From positions 14,721,759-14,785,758 of the forward strand of contig CM022678.1 in assembly GCA_012295275.1 (NCBI GenBank): a DNA stretch of 64,000 nucleotides, written 5' to 3'. Position numbers and translations under genes: made by a program. The notes beneath the pieces are model-generated. The model worked only from the letters and a program-made list of their open reading frames with translations, was not told where the DNA came from and ran no database searches. Positions 37,790-48,890 of the stretch are shown here, piece after piece. The DNA is from Chrysomallon squamiferum. Its lineage: Eukaryota > Mollusca > Gastropoda > Neomphalida > Peltospiridae. Within the stretch, counting starts at the first letter, position 1; every line of letters begins with the position of its first letter.

Positions 37790-38185
37790 TCAGTCACACT
37801 CTACGCAAGAAATGTTCCAGTTTGCGGGCGTTTTTCGCTGTCTGTCGGTACAAGCTGGATTTGATGCCCTCAAACATACTCAGCTTGGAAGCTATGTCCT
37901 GTGGTGTTGCAACTTCTTCCTCTCCTCGTCATATATATTTGGGATACTGGTCAGCTCCTCCCATGCTCGCTTCCGCATGGTGTTGGTCAGTAGGTGGACA
38001 GCAACTTCGCTCTCATCCGAGGAATGGACGTGGTCTTTATCTCTCCTGACCACCGTCCCATCCGGTGTAGTAGTCACGGTGGCAAGGCACCTCGAATACA
38101 AACATCTCCACGGTACCGTACCATTCTTGTTACTAATCCGCACCTGGTTTTCTGCTGTCCAAAATTTCTCCCTTCGCAGCCATGA
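37790..38185 (-). pseudogene. FLYWCH-type zinc-finger transposon relic
   Basis: Read on the minus strand from 38185, one frame gives SNKNGTVPWRCLYSRCLATV, then TPDGTVVRRDKDHVHSS and MRKRAWEELTSIPNIYDEE, then stops. A second frame continues with DIASKLSMFEGIKSSLYRQT. The W-x-C-x4-C spacing followed by H-x-H is the FLYWCH finger, and the sequence after it resembles the MULE-like transposons that carry this finger in many invertebrates. No transposase core is seen. The flanks 37620-37685 and 38308-38370 share similar pieces (CACGCCAGTT, CCATTTCTGG, GATTATAACAC), which may be parts of the same element. Confidence 0.65.
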
Positions 38186-38818
38186 TCAAACATAACAAAC
38201 GTCATGACTGTACAGTAATTTATATAGGTAGTATTTCCTGTCTTCACTGCTCATTAAAGTCAATCTCGCTCCCTCTGTTCTTCATGCCTCTAAATTGTCC
38301 TTAATTACTCACGCCAGTTTTCCCATTTCTGGAAGCGGATTATAACACCTCACCGATTACATAATCTGGAGACTGCCAATTTTGGGAACATACCATTTCT
38401 ACAAAGTGACAGAAAGAAATTGGCCTTTTTTTTTACATGCTTCAAAAGAAATACGGGTAACGGACCAATTATCCGGTAACTTTGGGGCCTGGGGTATTCC
38501 GGATTTCTGGATTTTCCGGTTTTCTAAATACGTAAATAATTAGGCATAAACATTTTAAAATTAAAAACTTAAAGAAAATTGACGATACACAACTGCGGCG
38601 TCATCTTCAGGTAACGTCTTCAGGTGTTTCAACGTCATCAGTTCCGAACATGATTTGGACATTTGGCAATTAAGGAATTGTGGATGAGGACGCTAGTGAT
38701 CGTGGGATAATTGGGGGTCTTTACTGCTCTGTGTTTCCCCGTGTCTTCTTGATGTGCACTGATTACCCAATAACCGACATGCAATCATCACCTGAAATAA
38801 AGAATGATATGAAATAAC

Positions 38819-38889
38819 TGACTTAGGCGGGATTTGAACCCGCATCTCATGGGTGAAAACCATGTATTCTACCATTATACTACTTAAAA
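38819..38889 (-). pseudogene. tRNA-Glu(TTC)-like sequence, probable pseudogene or SINE head
   Basis: On the minus strand there is an A-box-like TAGTATAATGGTAGAATA, an anticodon arm CATGG-TTTTCAC-CCATG giving anticodon TTC, and a perfect T arm GCGGG-TTCAAAT-CCCGC (B box). The acceptor stem pairs at only about four of seven positions (TTTTAAG against CTAAGTC), so it is unlikely to be a working tRNA. A tRNA-derived SINE whose body extends towards 38680 is the likeliest reading. Confidence 0.6.
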
Positions 38890-39132
38890 TATAATTAAAA
38901 TCTATTAGTCTTTAGTACTAATATTGATTATGCAATATTAAGGGTGATAATTCTATTTTTCAAATATTTCACAATATACTGTAATTATTATTTTTAATTC
39001 AAAAATGAAGTATTTTATTTCCATAATTATTTTTAAATATAAAACATGATGTTATGTAATTCCCGACCAAATGATATATAAGCTGCGTATATATCAGTTA
39101 ATTTATTATTAAATAAATTCTTCTATAATATC

Positions 39133-39913
39133 ATGATGTATAAAATAAATAAATTTCACCTATTGAATATTGAATGTTGTTGGATTTTGAATCAACTCTT
39201 GATACTCTTTGAAAAACTCCTTTATTATTTTAGAACAAGGTGGTATCAATCAGAGTTGCCAACAACTACTCCATTAGATACCGTTGATTGTATCATAGCT
39301 ACAATTGAAGCAGGAATATAATATTGTGCTTGAGAAAAGGATTTGATGCTTCGATGATATATGAAGCTTATATTCGCGGTGAAGATTTAAGAAGATTTAG
39401 AACTTACTTTACACAACATCATTTGTGTTATTTGTCATAGAATATTAAATGTACAATCAGTGACGAATGGAAACAGTATTCATGGAGAGATGGTCCATAT
39501 TGGGATGCTATTTATAAAATGTTTTTTAATGTTGAAAGAAGTAAGATTTATGTCTTATAGAGCTATGCGGTCATATTTCCGTTGGTATCATGATATATTT
39601 TTAGATGATGATTCTGACGAAATATGAATATTAAAATTAATTTTTTAGTTTAATGTAAGGATACATCAAGAAACATTGGATTTAGAAGAAGAATTAGACG
39701 ACGTACGATCAGTTGAAAGAAAGAGGTTTTAAGTTTAGTCGATATGATTTAGATCATTGTTATGCTGGTGATTGTAGTATTATCAACAGATATTTATGTT
39801 TTAACGCTATCGAAAAATGTACAACTGTACGTAGATATTTAAAAAGATTATTATTAGAAATTAAAAAAACTGATATATCTGATATATATGAAGATTTTTA
39901 TCAGACAGTTTAA
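39133..39913 (+). pseudogene. Decayed ORF cluster of unknown origin
   Basis: Several plus-strand fragments with protein-like composition are spread over three frames: 39133-39321, about 39330-39620 (interrupted by stops), and 39713-39913 (66 codons, Tyr/Asp/Cys-rich with a Lys/Arg-rich C-terminal helix and a natural stop). They look like one or two genes broken by frameshifts. I recognise no family. The low-GC block differs in texture from the microsatellite-rich surroundings and lies inside the Tigger-like ends. A captured mobile or viral gene block is possible; no evidence identifies it. Confidence 0.35.
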
Positions 39914-40027
39914 TAAATAGAAGAAAACAATCATTTAATAAATTTAAAAAAAAAAATGTTGTGAACATAAGCAAAAGCATTTTACAGAAATTAAAATTTA
40001 ATACACTGACATTGTTTTTGCTGTTTG

Positions 40028-40520
40028 TTAATATTTATCTAACAAACTGAATTTCATTGGAACATATTTTGAAAATCTAATTGGCACAGTTTTCACAACA
40101 GTATATGGTTTCTCAGAACACATTTTTCTATAGTCTTTTCTTCTGTTTGTTAAATGTCCTTTTGTGAACACTTCCTTCATAGCCACATCCATTGTCCAAT
40201 CTTGTTGATACTCTGTTGATTGTTCCCACATATCTATAACTTCTTTTGACTGACTAACTTTGGTTCTGAAAAACATCTACATTTTTTTTCTATCGAATCT
40301 AACTTCTGAAAACAAATATTGATTATATTGATGAAATGCAGTGATAATAGTTTGATAATTACATCTCCAATTTTTATTTAAATAAAAATGTCTGTAAACA
40401 GTTAACAGTCCATTGTTGTCATATTCATTAGCAAAAGATTCAAACTACAGCAAGCAACGCCAGTCAATAAAGATCCAAATATCTAATTCTATTCTGACAA
40501 AAGGCAGAATGTATTTTTCA
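40028..40520 (-). pseudogene. Second decayed ORF of unknown origin, opposite strand
   Basis: The minus strand has an open frame of 82 codons at 40276-40028, rich in Lys, Glu, Thr and Met. In another frame just upstream (about 40440-40280) there is more protein-like sequence, as if a frameshift near 40280 broke one longer gene. It converges with the plus-strand ORF cluster at 39133-39913. No family is recognised and there is no intact start-to-stop gene. Confidence 0.3.
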
Positions 40521-41595
40521 TACTATTCTTTTCTAGAGAACCATTGATCAACATTTTCTGGTTTAGATAACTTCATCGTGATCAATTGAGGCTTTTTTTG
40601 CGAGTGAATGAACGCCACGAGACTTGAAAGAGTAGTTCCGGTCTGGTGAGGAAAACACCCGCGCGCGCGAACTATGAAAATAAAGACGGGAAAAAACTTC
40701 CAGTTTTCTGGTCTTTCCGGATTTCAGGACGCCGGATAACGGTCCGGTACTCATATTTAAAATAAAATGTATTCTACTACATTATTATGATAACTGTGTG
40801 TATGTATTTCCTTCTGAAAAAATCCCTTATACATTTATATAAAAAACATTTTTTTATATACACATTATTGTTACATTAGTCCAAAAAGAGCTAGTTCTCG
40901 TTTGTCCTTTGAATGTTATAATAACATATTTACAATTAAAAATCTCTCCTGCTGCTGAATCCTTTTGAAATGTCTTATTTCTCTTTGACGTTTTTGGAGT
41001 ATGACAGAACTTCTTTCGGAATTCGAGGGAAACGGTTACATATATTATTAAATGTAGGAAAACATATTTATATACATAAATAAACATAGTGTTTCAAATT
41101 TATATTAATTATTTATTAATTTATAATTATAATAGAATATCTTGGATTACGGCCTTTGTTTGCTGTTTTATTTTGGCGTTAATAACAAAGTATATTTCTA
41201 AGAGAAACCATTTTGATGACGGAATACTATTATAAGACTATAATTATAGGTAAATATTAAATTATATTAATATTTAAATTATTAACTAATTTATCCGGAG
41301 AAATTAGAAATTATCCTAAGCAGATACTCGATGTTATAGCGTTAAATAATGCTTTTTTTTTTTTTTTTTTTTTTAATTAGGGCCAAAGAGTTGGGATTGT
41401 TCGGTGTTGAAAACGAAGATTACTTTCGTTTTGCATCACGTTTATATGACCTCATCACAATTTCGTTTACATAAGTACAATTGGTGATATTGGTTTCAAT
41501 GAGTTTCTCGTTCGTGTAAGTTTAATTTTTGTAACTTTAAATATTGGAATGTAACTGTATTTCTGATAAGGAAGTACTGGAGGATGTACACTGTG

Positions 41596-42782
41596 CAGTG
41601 CCGGATTAACAGCGTGGCAGATGTAGCAAGTGCCCCGCGGATCACCTTTTCAGTTTTTAATTTAATTTTTTTTTTTTTTTTTTTTAAATCATAATGACGG
41701 GTATCACGATTTTGACTATATCCTTTGGTATTTATTTTGAGTAGAGCTACGTTTTTGAACAGTTTTTCTGTTGAAATTTTCTTTCCTCAGCAGCCAGTGG
41801 ACCACAATTAGTTCACTGTTGCTTTGTCGCAAATACCTTATACGCAACCGTAAATATGATCATGAGTTTGGATTGTCATCTGACGAGGAGAAAACTGAAA
41901 CGGCTGCAAACAGGTTTCGAGTCGACACATTTTTGGTGATTATCGACAGCTTGATTTCTGCACTGAAGAAACATTTGCAAGCCTATGAGGAAATCAGTAA
42001 CATGTTGGCTTCTTGCGAAATTTAGGGTCGATGTCCGATGGCAAAATCGGCGATGGCTGTCATTAACAAGTATCCAAATAAATTGGAGGCCAGTCTGGCA
42101 AACCAACTTCTACAGTTCGTGGCACTTCTCACGGAGTTTGGCAAACGGGCTGCAACAACTGACACGAGTCCTTCTCAGTCAGATGCTGCAGTTGTTGATG
42201 AGGACGACACGGCGATGACAGGCGGCGAGGCGTTGGAGCTGCTCATGTACCGTCTCATCAGAGATAACAACATTCAATCATGTTTTCCTAATATTGAAAT
42301 AATGTACACATGTATTTGTTACAAAATGCACAGGAGAGCGTTGTTTTCTAAACTGAGCTGCATAAAAAACGCAGAAAGAATAACGATGGGAGAAAAACGT
42401 TTAAATATGCTGTCGTTGATGAGCATCGAATGCGAGTTGTAGAGAACGGTTGACACTACTTCCATTTTAAAAGACTTTGCTCACATAAAACCCCAAAGGC
42501 GCGATATATAACTTCATCTGAGCCCGAATTATACTTGTCATCTGGCCTAAACCCACGTTTTCGGCACATACATGAAGTTACATTATATTTTATTGGCATT
42601 TGAATTGGTTTTTAATACTGTTGGCAAAATTCCTTTTGTTTCCACAATACATCTGACTGATTTTTCAATTATTAAGGCGTTTTTATGTTGTGTGTAAAGC
42701 TATGCTAATAGAGGGCGTGGAATGAGGGCGTTTACTAGCCAGTAGTAGGGACTTGTGCTGTGTTTTGCTTAATCCGTCTCTG
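41596..42782 (+). mobile_element. hAT transposon relic (ZMYM/TTF-finger type) with terminal inverted repeats
   Basis: The left end CAGTGCCGGATTAA at 41596 pairs with the right end, whose complement reads CAGAGACGGATTAA from 42782, the form of many hAT ends. Inside, the plus strand reads FRVDTFLVIIDSLISALKKH (about 41919-41980), then in another frame NKYPNKLEASLANQLLQFVA (about 42064-42130), NIQSCFPNIEIMYTC, LSCIKNAERITMGEKRLNML and, after an in-frame stop at about 42439, VDTTSILKDFAHIKPQRRDI. These are the C-terminal pieces of a hAT transposase including the dimerisation domain. The BED/TTF finger and most of the catalytic core are missing. The flanking 8-mers match at only about 5 of 8, so the insertion is old. 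Confidence 0.75.
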
Positions 42783-43108
42783 ATAATATGAATATATTTT
42801 TACAATATTTTTACGTTTGAAAAGATTAAATAAAACATTTAGAATTTTTTTTTCTCCACATATAAGTTTTGTTTTACAATCTCTATTATTACAATATAAG
42901 TATAGTTTCCAAGTTTTGAATTTGTATTGTTTATTTACTTAATTAATTTTCTAAACATTTCTAAGAAAAATGAAATAAATAAATGAATAAATAAAGAAAA
43001 TAATAAAGAAGATAACTTAGAAGGAAAAATCAGCTTTGAGTATAAAAAGCACATTTTTCACAAATTGCGGAGTTGAGTGTTTGCAGTAATTCTCTTCATT
43101 GAATTTAA

Positions 43109-43150
<42 letters not shown>

Positions 43151-44823
43151 TAACATTTAAAAAGATATTTTAAAAAATAATTTCGAATTCTCATCAGGGG
43201 CATTTAGCGGAATTTGAATATGTAAATTAAGAGAAATGGGTACATAAATAATTAAGTATAGGGAAATATTATAAACATAATTTAATTTATTTAATTTATA
43301 ACAATATCACGACATGTTAGATTACACGTTTGTTTGTTGTTCCTTTTGACTTACATGACAAAAATTATTTCTAAGAATACAGATAGGGCAGGGATTCATA
43401 AAATAACGTGAAATACTTTGGAAATGAGAAATACAATAATAAAAACAATGTACCACAGGATTGGCAATATATATCACGTGTCCTGGGCGCCAATGGATGT
43501 GCGACGCAACTAAGCACTATTAAACTTGACTGGTATTTTTGAGATGTTTGGTGGCTTAAAACGGTAACTGTAGACATAAACGAATTCATTCAGTGGATAT
43601 CGGAAGAGGTATTTATAAATAAAATCTTTGTATATAAAGAACAAAAAAGAATTCGTCACTTTTGGTATGAGGCATTTACCTCGTTTGCCTCAATATAGCT
43701 AGGCCAAGTCTGGTTTACGTGAATAAAAGAAATGCTTTTCATTATGCATAAGCGTGAACTTCCAAAAAAAAAAAAAAAATGATGCGTTGGTGAGCTGTTG
43801 AATTAAGTACATTCGAACCTAACCACATGTAAACTCTTCAGAAAAATCTTCTGCTGGCCCCAGTGAATCGGTTTCGTTACGGACGACCTGTATAAATAAA
43901 TGACACATTGTGCTAACTAAAATAGAATAGGCAGTCCAGTGTGTGACTATGACTTTTTTTTCTTCTTCTTCTTTTGTTAAAATGTGATCAGCCATTTTGT
44001 TTTTGAAATAAAATGTCTTGCGCTCCATCCACGAAGGTGCAGAATAATAAAACAAAATTCACAATGTTTGGTCAGTTAAAAATTATTTATTATCGGAAAA
44101 AAAAAAAAAAAACAAACAAACAAACAAAAAAACAACAAATAAATAATAATAATAAAAAATAATAAATTGTAGTAAAAACGTAAATTTTTTAGGAATTATA
44201 ATTTATCTCAGCAGAATTTAATACATATAGGCATAAATCATAAGTAGTGGAACAGAAAATAAAAATATGTTTATAATTTAAAATCTGCAAGAATAAAGAA
44301 ACTCTCACTTCTTTGTAGATGTGACATTTTTCTTGATTTCTCTTTCTTCTTTTTTAATTTATAATTTTTATAAATGACCAGAATCTAACAGACTTATTGT
44401 GAAGTTTTTCATACTTAACTTTATTTCCTGAATGTCAAACTGTAATAGGGTTGAAATTTCAATGCTGCATCTTAATTACAATATTTAAAATGTAAAATTT
44501 AATCCACAAAATATTTGGAACACTGTTCATAACAAAAATAGATAATTCATTCACCTTGTAAGTAAAATATTTTCCAAAGGAATGTGTAAAAGTCCTGTTT
44601 CCCACATCAGAAGTTTGTTAAATATTTGTTCAAACAGCAGTAAATTCATTTACATATTGGAGCAGATATATTTCGCAAACTCTGAAAATAAAAATAAATT
44701 ATATATGTATCATAATGCTGATGTTAATAACAAAATATATCACACAGACACATTATATAACAAACATTGTCATGTTAAGATGCCATTTTGAAAATATATT
44801 GCAAATATATCTTTTGACTTGCA
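42783..44823. other. Spacer between the hAT relic and the calmodulin-like gene
   Basis: AT-rich, with (AAT)n at 43108-43145 and poly-A at 43767-43779 and 44097-44112. Short frames at 43371-43589 and 43819-44055 on the minus strand show no recognised domain. The complex stretch 43440-43900 may be an unrecognised old repeat. Confidence 0.4.
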
Positions 44824-46570
44824 TTAATTTAAATCCTCAACCCTGAGGATATCATCTAATTCTTCTGCACATTAACTAGTATATATGTGATATATTATTT
44901 ATATATTTATTTATTTATTATTATTGTTGTTATTATTACTATTTATTTTTTTATTTTTTTATTATTTTAACTCTTATCCAGTTTGTTTTAGTTTATTTAT
45001 ATTTCACACTTAAAGAAATATCTACACCAGATATTTGTCACACCACACACACACATACATGCACACACAATATATACATATGTATAATTCTGTGTATGTG
45101 TGGTTATGCAATGTTTATGTAACTCTAATATCAAAAATAGAACATTTTATACTTTTTTCTTTTACATAAATAATAACCATAGTTACACAACTGATAGATT
45201 AGTAGAAAATAAGTAATTATTACAAAAAGTACTGATATATCTATAATACATTATTATTTTGATATATATATGTATTTACCCTCATAGCTGATTCTTCCAT
45301 CCCCATCTTTATCAGCATCTCTGAGTACTTCCTGAACTTGAGCATCTGTGAGCACTTCACCCACCCTGGTGAGAGCCACTTTGAGTTCTCTCTCGTTGAT
45401 GTAGCCGTCTCCGTCTCTGTCAAAGACGTGGAAAGCGTCTCGCATCTCTTTCTCCACCTGCTCCTTCTCCTTAAACTTGGGACCAAGCACTTCAACAAAC
45501 TCCTCAAGTTCAATTCTTCCACTTCCTGTCACAACAAACACAAATCTAGTAAATACAAATCTACTCTGTTGTTAATTCTGTTTTACATAACTGAAGAATA
45601 ACCTTGTTGAGTAATGCATAAGTATACAGACTTAATTTTTTTGTTTTTTTTGTTTTTGCTTTTTAAACTATATCAGCCTTTATTACACTGACATATTTTG
45701 CTGGATCAAAATTTACAATAATAATAAACTTTTCTATTATTAGTTTTGTACATTTGAGAATTAAATTATTTTCAAAATCAATTTGTTTCTCACATTCTTG
45801 TTTAGAATGATCATCTCTAATACAACCAAATTTTTTTTTACAAATTATTCTTACCGTTTTTATCTGCTTTTCGCATCATTTCTGAAATTTCATGATCTGA
45901 TATGTTCTGCCCAAGCATATGAACTACATTCTTCAAATCACTCTCCATAATAAACCCATTTTTATTTCTGTCAATGGCTTGAAACCCTTGCTTTATTTCT
46001 GAAAGTAAACTATCTTGTCATCATTTATATTATTAATAATCTGATACTTTAATAATTTGTTTTCAGTAATTAACTATATTATTTATTTTGAGTAAACAGA
46101 TAAATGAATATTATTAAATATATTTGTAATGAAAAACATTCCCGTCTTTAATGATAAAGTTTAAAGTGATTCAGAGATAAAATTCTCAGGCTAAAAATAC
46201 TTGTTTTGTTTAAGATTCAGACATTTATGAAAGGGAATCTGCTGGTTATCGAATTTATTTTTATATCAAACAGAAAGCAGTGGTCAGTCAACATGTCAGT
46301 TTAGAGTGCTACATGTATAAAACATTTATTGGTTTATTATTCTTTTGTTGAAATAAAGTTGAATTCAGCTTTTGTGATTGTCTTAATTTTGATAAAAATA
46401 ATAAAGGTAACATTTTTTTTTTTTTTTTTTTTAATTCTAGAAAGTATTGTTATTACAGAAAACTTACTTTGAAACTGGTCTTTTGTTAGTCCAAGCTCTT
46501 TACACAGATTTGCTTCCCTTTTTGCTTGTTCCTTATCTTCACTCCTCGAAAGTTTCCGCTTCAGACTCAT
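44824..46570 (-). CDS. Calmodulin-like four-EF-hand protein with basic N-terminal extension
   Basis: Four exons: 46570-46468, 45998-45855, 45525-45280 and 44864-44824, with consensus splice sites and matching phases, encode 177 residues. Four EF-hand loops are visible: residues 44-55 (DRNKNGFIMESD, with Asp instead of Glu at position 12), 80-91 (DKNGSGRIELEE), 118-129 (DRDGDGYINERE) and 154-165 (DKDGDGRISYEE). Loops 2-4 look competent for calcium; loop 1 is somewhat atypical. About 35 residues precede the first hand (MSLKRKLSRSEDKEQAKREA and onward); they are highly charged and have no counterpart in calmodulin. There is no N-terminal MG.. myristoylation signal. The short last exon (13 codons plus a split Glu) completes hand 4 and ends acidic. 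The role is presumably a calcium sensor binding a target protein; it is not calmodulin itself, which is near-invariant in animals. It could be one of the mollusc-expanded calmodulin-like or troponin C-like genes. The short last exon is the least certain part. Confidence 0.88.
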
Positions 46571-48305
46571 GACTGTGATTTTAGTGAGACAACTACATCA
46601 GATGTGGTGTTAAAGTGTAGTTCCACTATTATAAATGATGATGTTGTCATGGTGATTCCAGACGCCACTGTCCGGAAATCAATTGAGGCAGAATTATTAT
46701 TGAATGGCTTTTTAGATTTGCCAACTAATTGTGTTAAGCAGAAAATAAAATCCAGTGTTTGATTGTTGAAAAGCTATAAATAATCAACATCAGGATACCT
46801 CGTTCATATTCTCTTGATAGCAGTAATTCTACCGTGGCCAATCAATGGCTGCTTCATTTACATATAAATGAATAAATATGTCGTGTTGGGAAGACTCAAA
46901 GACACTGCTACTGTTGGGTTAATTATAACACTAACTCAAATAAATGTGGCTTTTTATTATTTTCTCTGGAGTCAACATCATCAGTCAGCAGATTAAACAA
47001 TCCTATTTTGCTTGTATTTCCTTTAAACAAGAAAATAATACTTCTGAAAATAGAATCTGTCAATCTCTGAAACAAAACAAAAATGTGAAATAAAGCTTCA
47101 ATTACAGAAATAAAAATGAATTGGAATATGGTTGACAATAAATTTAAGAGATTAACGCTTTGAGAATAATCTTAATTATATGAATATAATCATAAACAAA
47201 ATTTAATAAAATAACCAAATTAAATAAATAAATAACTAAATAACTGAATATATAAAAAAATAGTAATAAATGCAAATGATTTTAGATATAAATACTTGTA
47301 CTGCTTCATGAAATGTAGCACTAATTTAGTCTTTAACCTTAATTGTTAATACTCAGAATACTTTTTAAAATTTTTAACTTGAAAAGTTTGATTTGCAAAT
47401 CGCATTATTATTTACCAATAAATCAAATATCTGAATTTTCTTCTAAATAGGTCACTTGTAAAGAAGTTGATATAAAGTGAGTACAGTACATCAGCTTTAT
47501 ACAGATCAATAAAAGAAAAGTACTTAAGTTTTTACACTTCAGTAAATCATATTTACAGTGCTTTTGACCTGACACTTTTTATATTTACAATAATGTGATT
47601 ATATTGTTTTTTTAATATGGACTCAGTTTATTTGTGTGTTTTGTGTAGGTTTTTTTTTTTTATATGGACTCGGTTAATAATCTGTCTTTGTGTAGTGCTT
47701 AGTCTTATACACCACTTGGATAATGAGAGCAGAAATATACCTGTGTGTTGTTTTTACAGTGATTTTTAATCAAGGGCTTTATTACATCTGTCTGACTGAC
47801 TGTATGTTGGTAGGTCTATCTGTATGTATTTTGGCTGTTAGGGGTGGCCTGTGCAACTAGCAGAGATGGAAGATTAATAAAAAAATATTAAGTTCATTCA
47901 GTAAGATAGTCATGGATTTAAAGGAAGCAAACTTTCTCATTTATTTCTTAAAATTTCCCTTTATATTTTTTATTTTGTATACAAATGTTTACAAATCCTT
48001 TGGTTTATGTAAATTTAGAATATCCCTCATCTGCTTATACAACATTTCTCAGTTGTTTGAATACACGTTTACATGTTTAGAATTCTGATTTACATTTAGA
48101 ATTTAACACTTGCCTACCTCCTCACAATTTCATGTTTAGAAGTTTTCATTTTTATATATATTTTTAGTGTATATGTGTTTGTGTATGTTAATATAGTGTG
48201 TGTATGTGTGTGTTTGTAATATGTAAACCATTTCCTATAATTAATTGAAAATAAAGGTGACTAATTCAAACTTTTAAACAAGAAACTTGTTTTATTATTA
48301 ATCTT

Positions 48306-48336
<31 letters not shown>

Positions 48337-48415
48337 GGCTAGCAATTGTTGCATAATTAGTCAGTTTAGAGGTATTTTTGTTTGTGTCCTTAGAGATGTT
48401 TGAGTTAGGAAAATA

Positions 48416-48560
48416 AAATTTTATGTATTTATATTTATTATGTATGTTTCTGTAATAAAGTAATAAAAAAGAGAAAAATAACATTTTTGTGTTTATATTT
48501 ATTATGCATGTTTCTGTAATGATGTAATAAAAAACAGAAAAATAAAATTTTATGTATTTA
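48416..48560. repeat. 64-bp tandem repeat, about 2.3 copies
   Basis: The block with TTTCTGTAAT at 48447 recurs at 48511, giving a 64-base period. Copies start near 48416 and 48480, with a third partial copy from 48544 (ATTTTATGTATTTATTT). Copies differ at a handful of positions. The block lies downstream of TMCC beyond the likely polyadenylation site. Confidence 0.85.
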
Positions 48561-48884
48561 TTTAGGTTTATGATTATGATTTTAATTACACCTTCTTTTC
48601 CTTGCATGAATAAAAACCCTGATTTTAACTGGTTTTCAGTAATGTTACAAAATGTTTTTTTTCAAATATATAAAATTAATAATAAACGCCATATCCATCC
48701 TCCCAAAGAATTTCAAGTTATAACATTGCAGAGAATATCACAAAAACAGTTCATTAGATCAGGGTGGGGAGGTGTGGGAGGATGTGTGTGTGTGTTCTGA
48801 CAATTAAAATTTAAAGTTTCAACATCTCTCAGTGTGTCTGTATGTAAATAAAATACAAGTCAAATTATTTTATCAACATGAAAC

Positions 48885-48890
48885 TTTATT
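48885..48890 (-). promoter_or_regulatory. Candidate TMCC polyadenylation signal
   Basis: AATAAA in gene sense about 2.25 kb past the stop codon, at the edge where repeat-free sequence gives way to the 64-bp tandem repeat and ATTT repeats. Chosen by position only. Confidence 0.3.

Larger units (their letters stand above)
38454..40753. mobile_element. Putative Tigger-like element bounded by imperfect inverted repeats
   Basis: The left end (about 38454, CGGGTAACGGACCAATTATC) and the reverse complement of the right end (ending about 40753, TGAGTACCGGACCGTTATCC) agree at most positions, and TA dinucleotides lie just outside both. Both ends continue with TCCGGA-rich sequence, a style typical of Tigger/pogo termini. 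The interior is not a recognised transposase: it holds a tRNA-like segment and decayed ORFs (separate entries). Boundaries are read by eye and the pairing is imperfect. Confidence 0.5.

Noticed and set aside
37753-38195. Plus-strand ORFs of 98 and 127 codons
   Set aside because: They are antisense shadows of the FLYWCH relic, whose minus-strand translation carries the recognisable finger.
43819-44055. 78-codon minus-strand frame
   Set aside because: Protein-like in places but with no family, no splice partner and a composition partly driven by a GAA-type run.
45338-45601. Plus-strand ORF opposite the calmodulin-like exon 3
   Set aside because: Antisense shadow; the minus strand encodes intact EF-hands in spliced phase.
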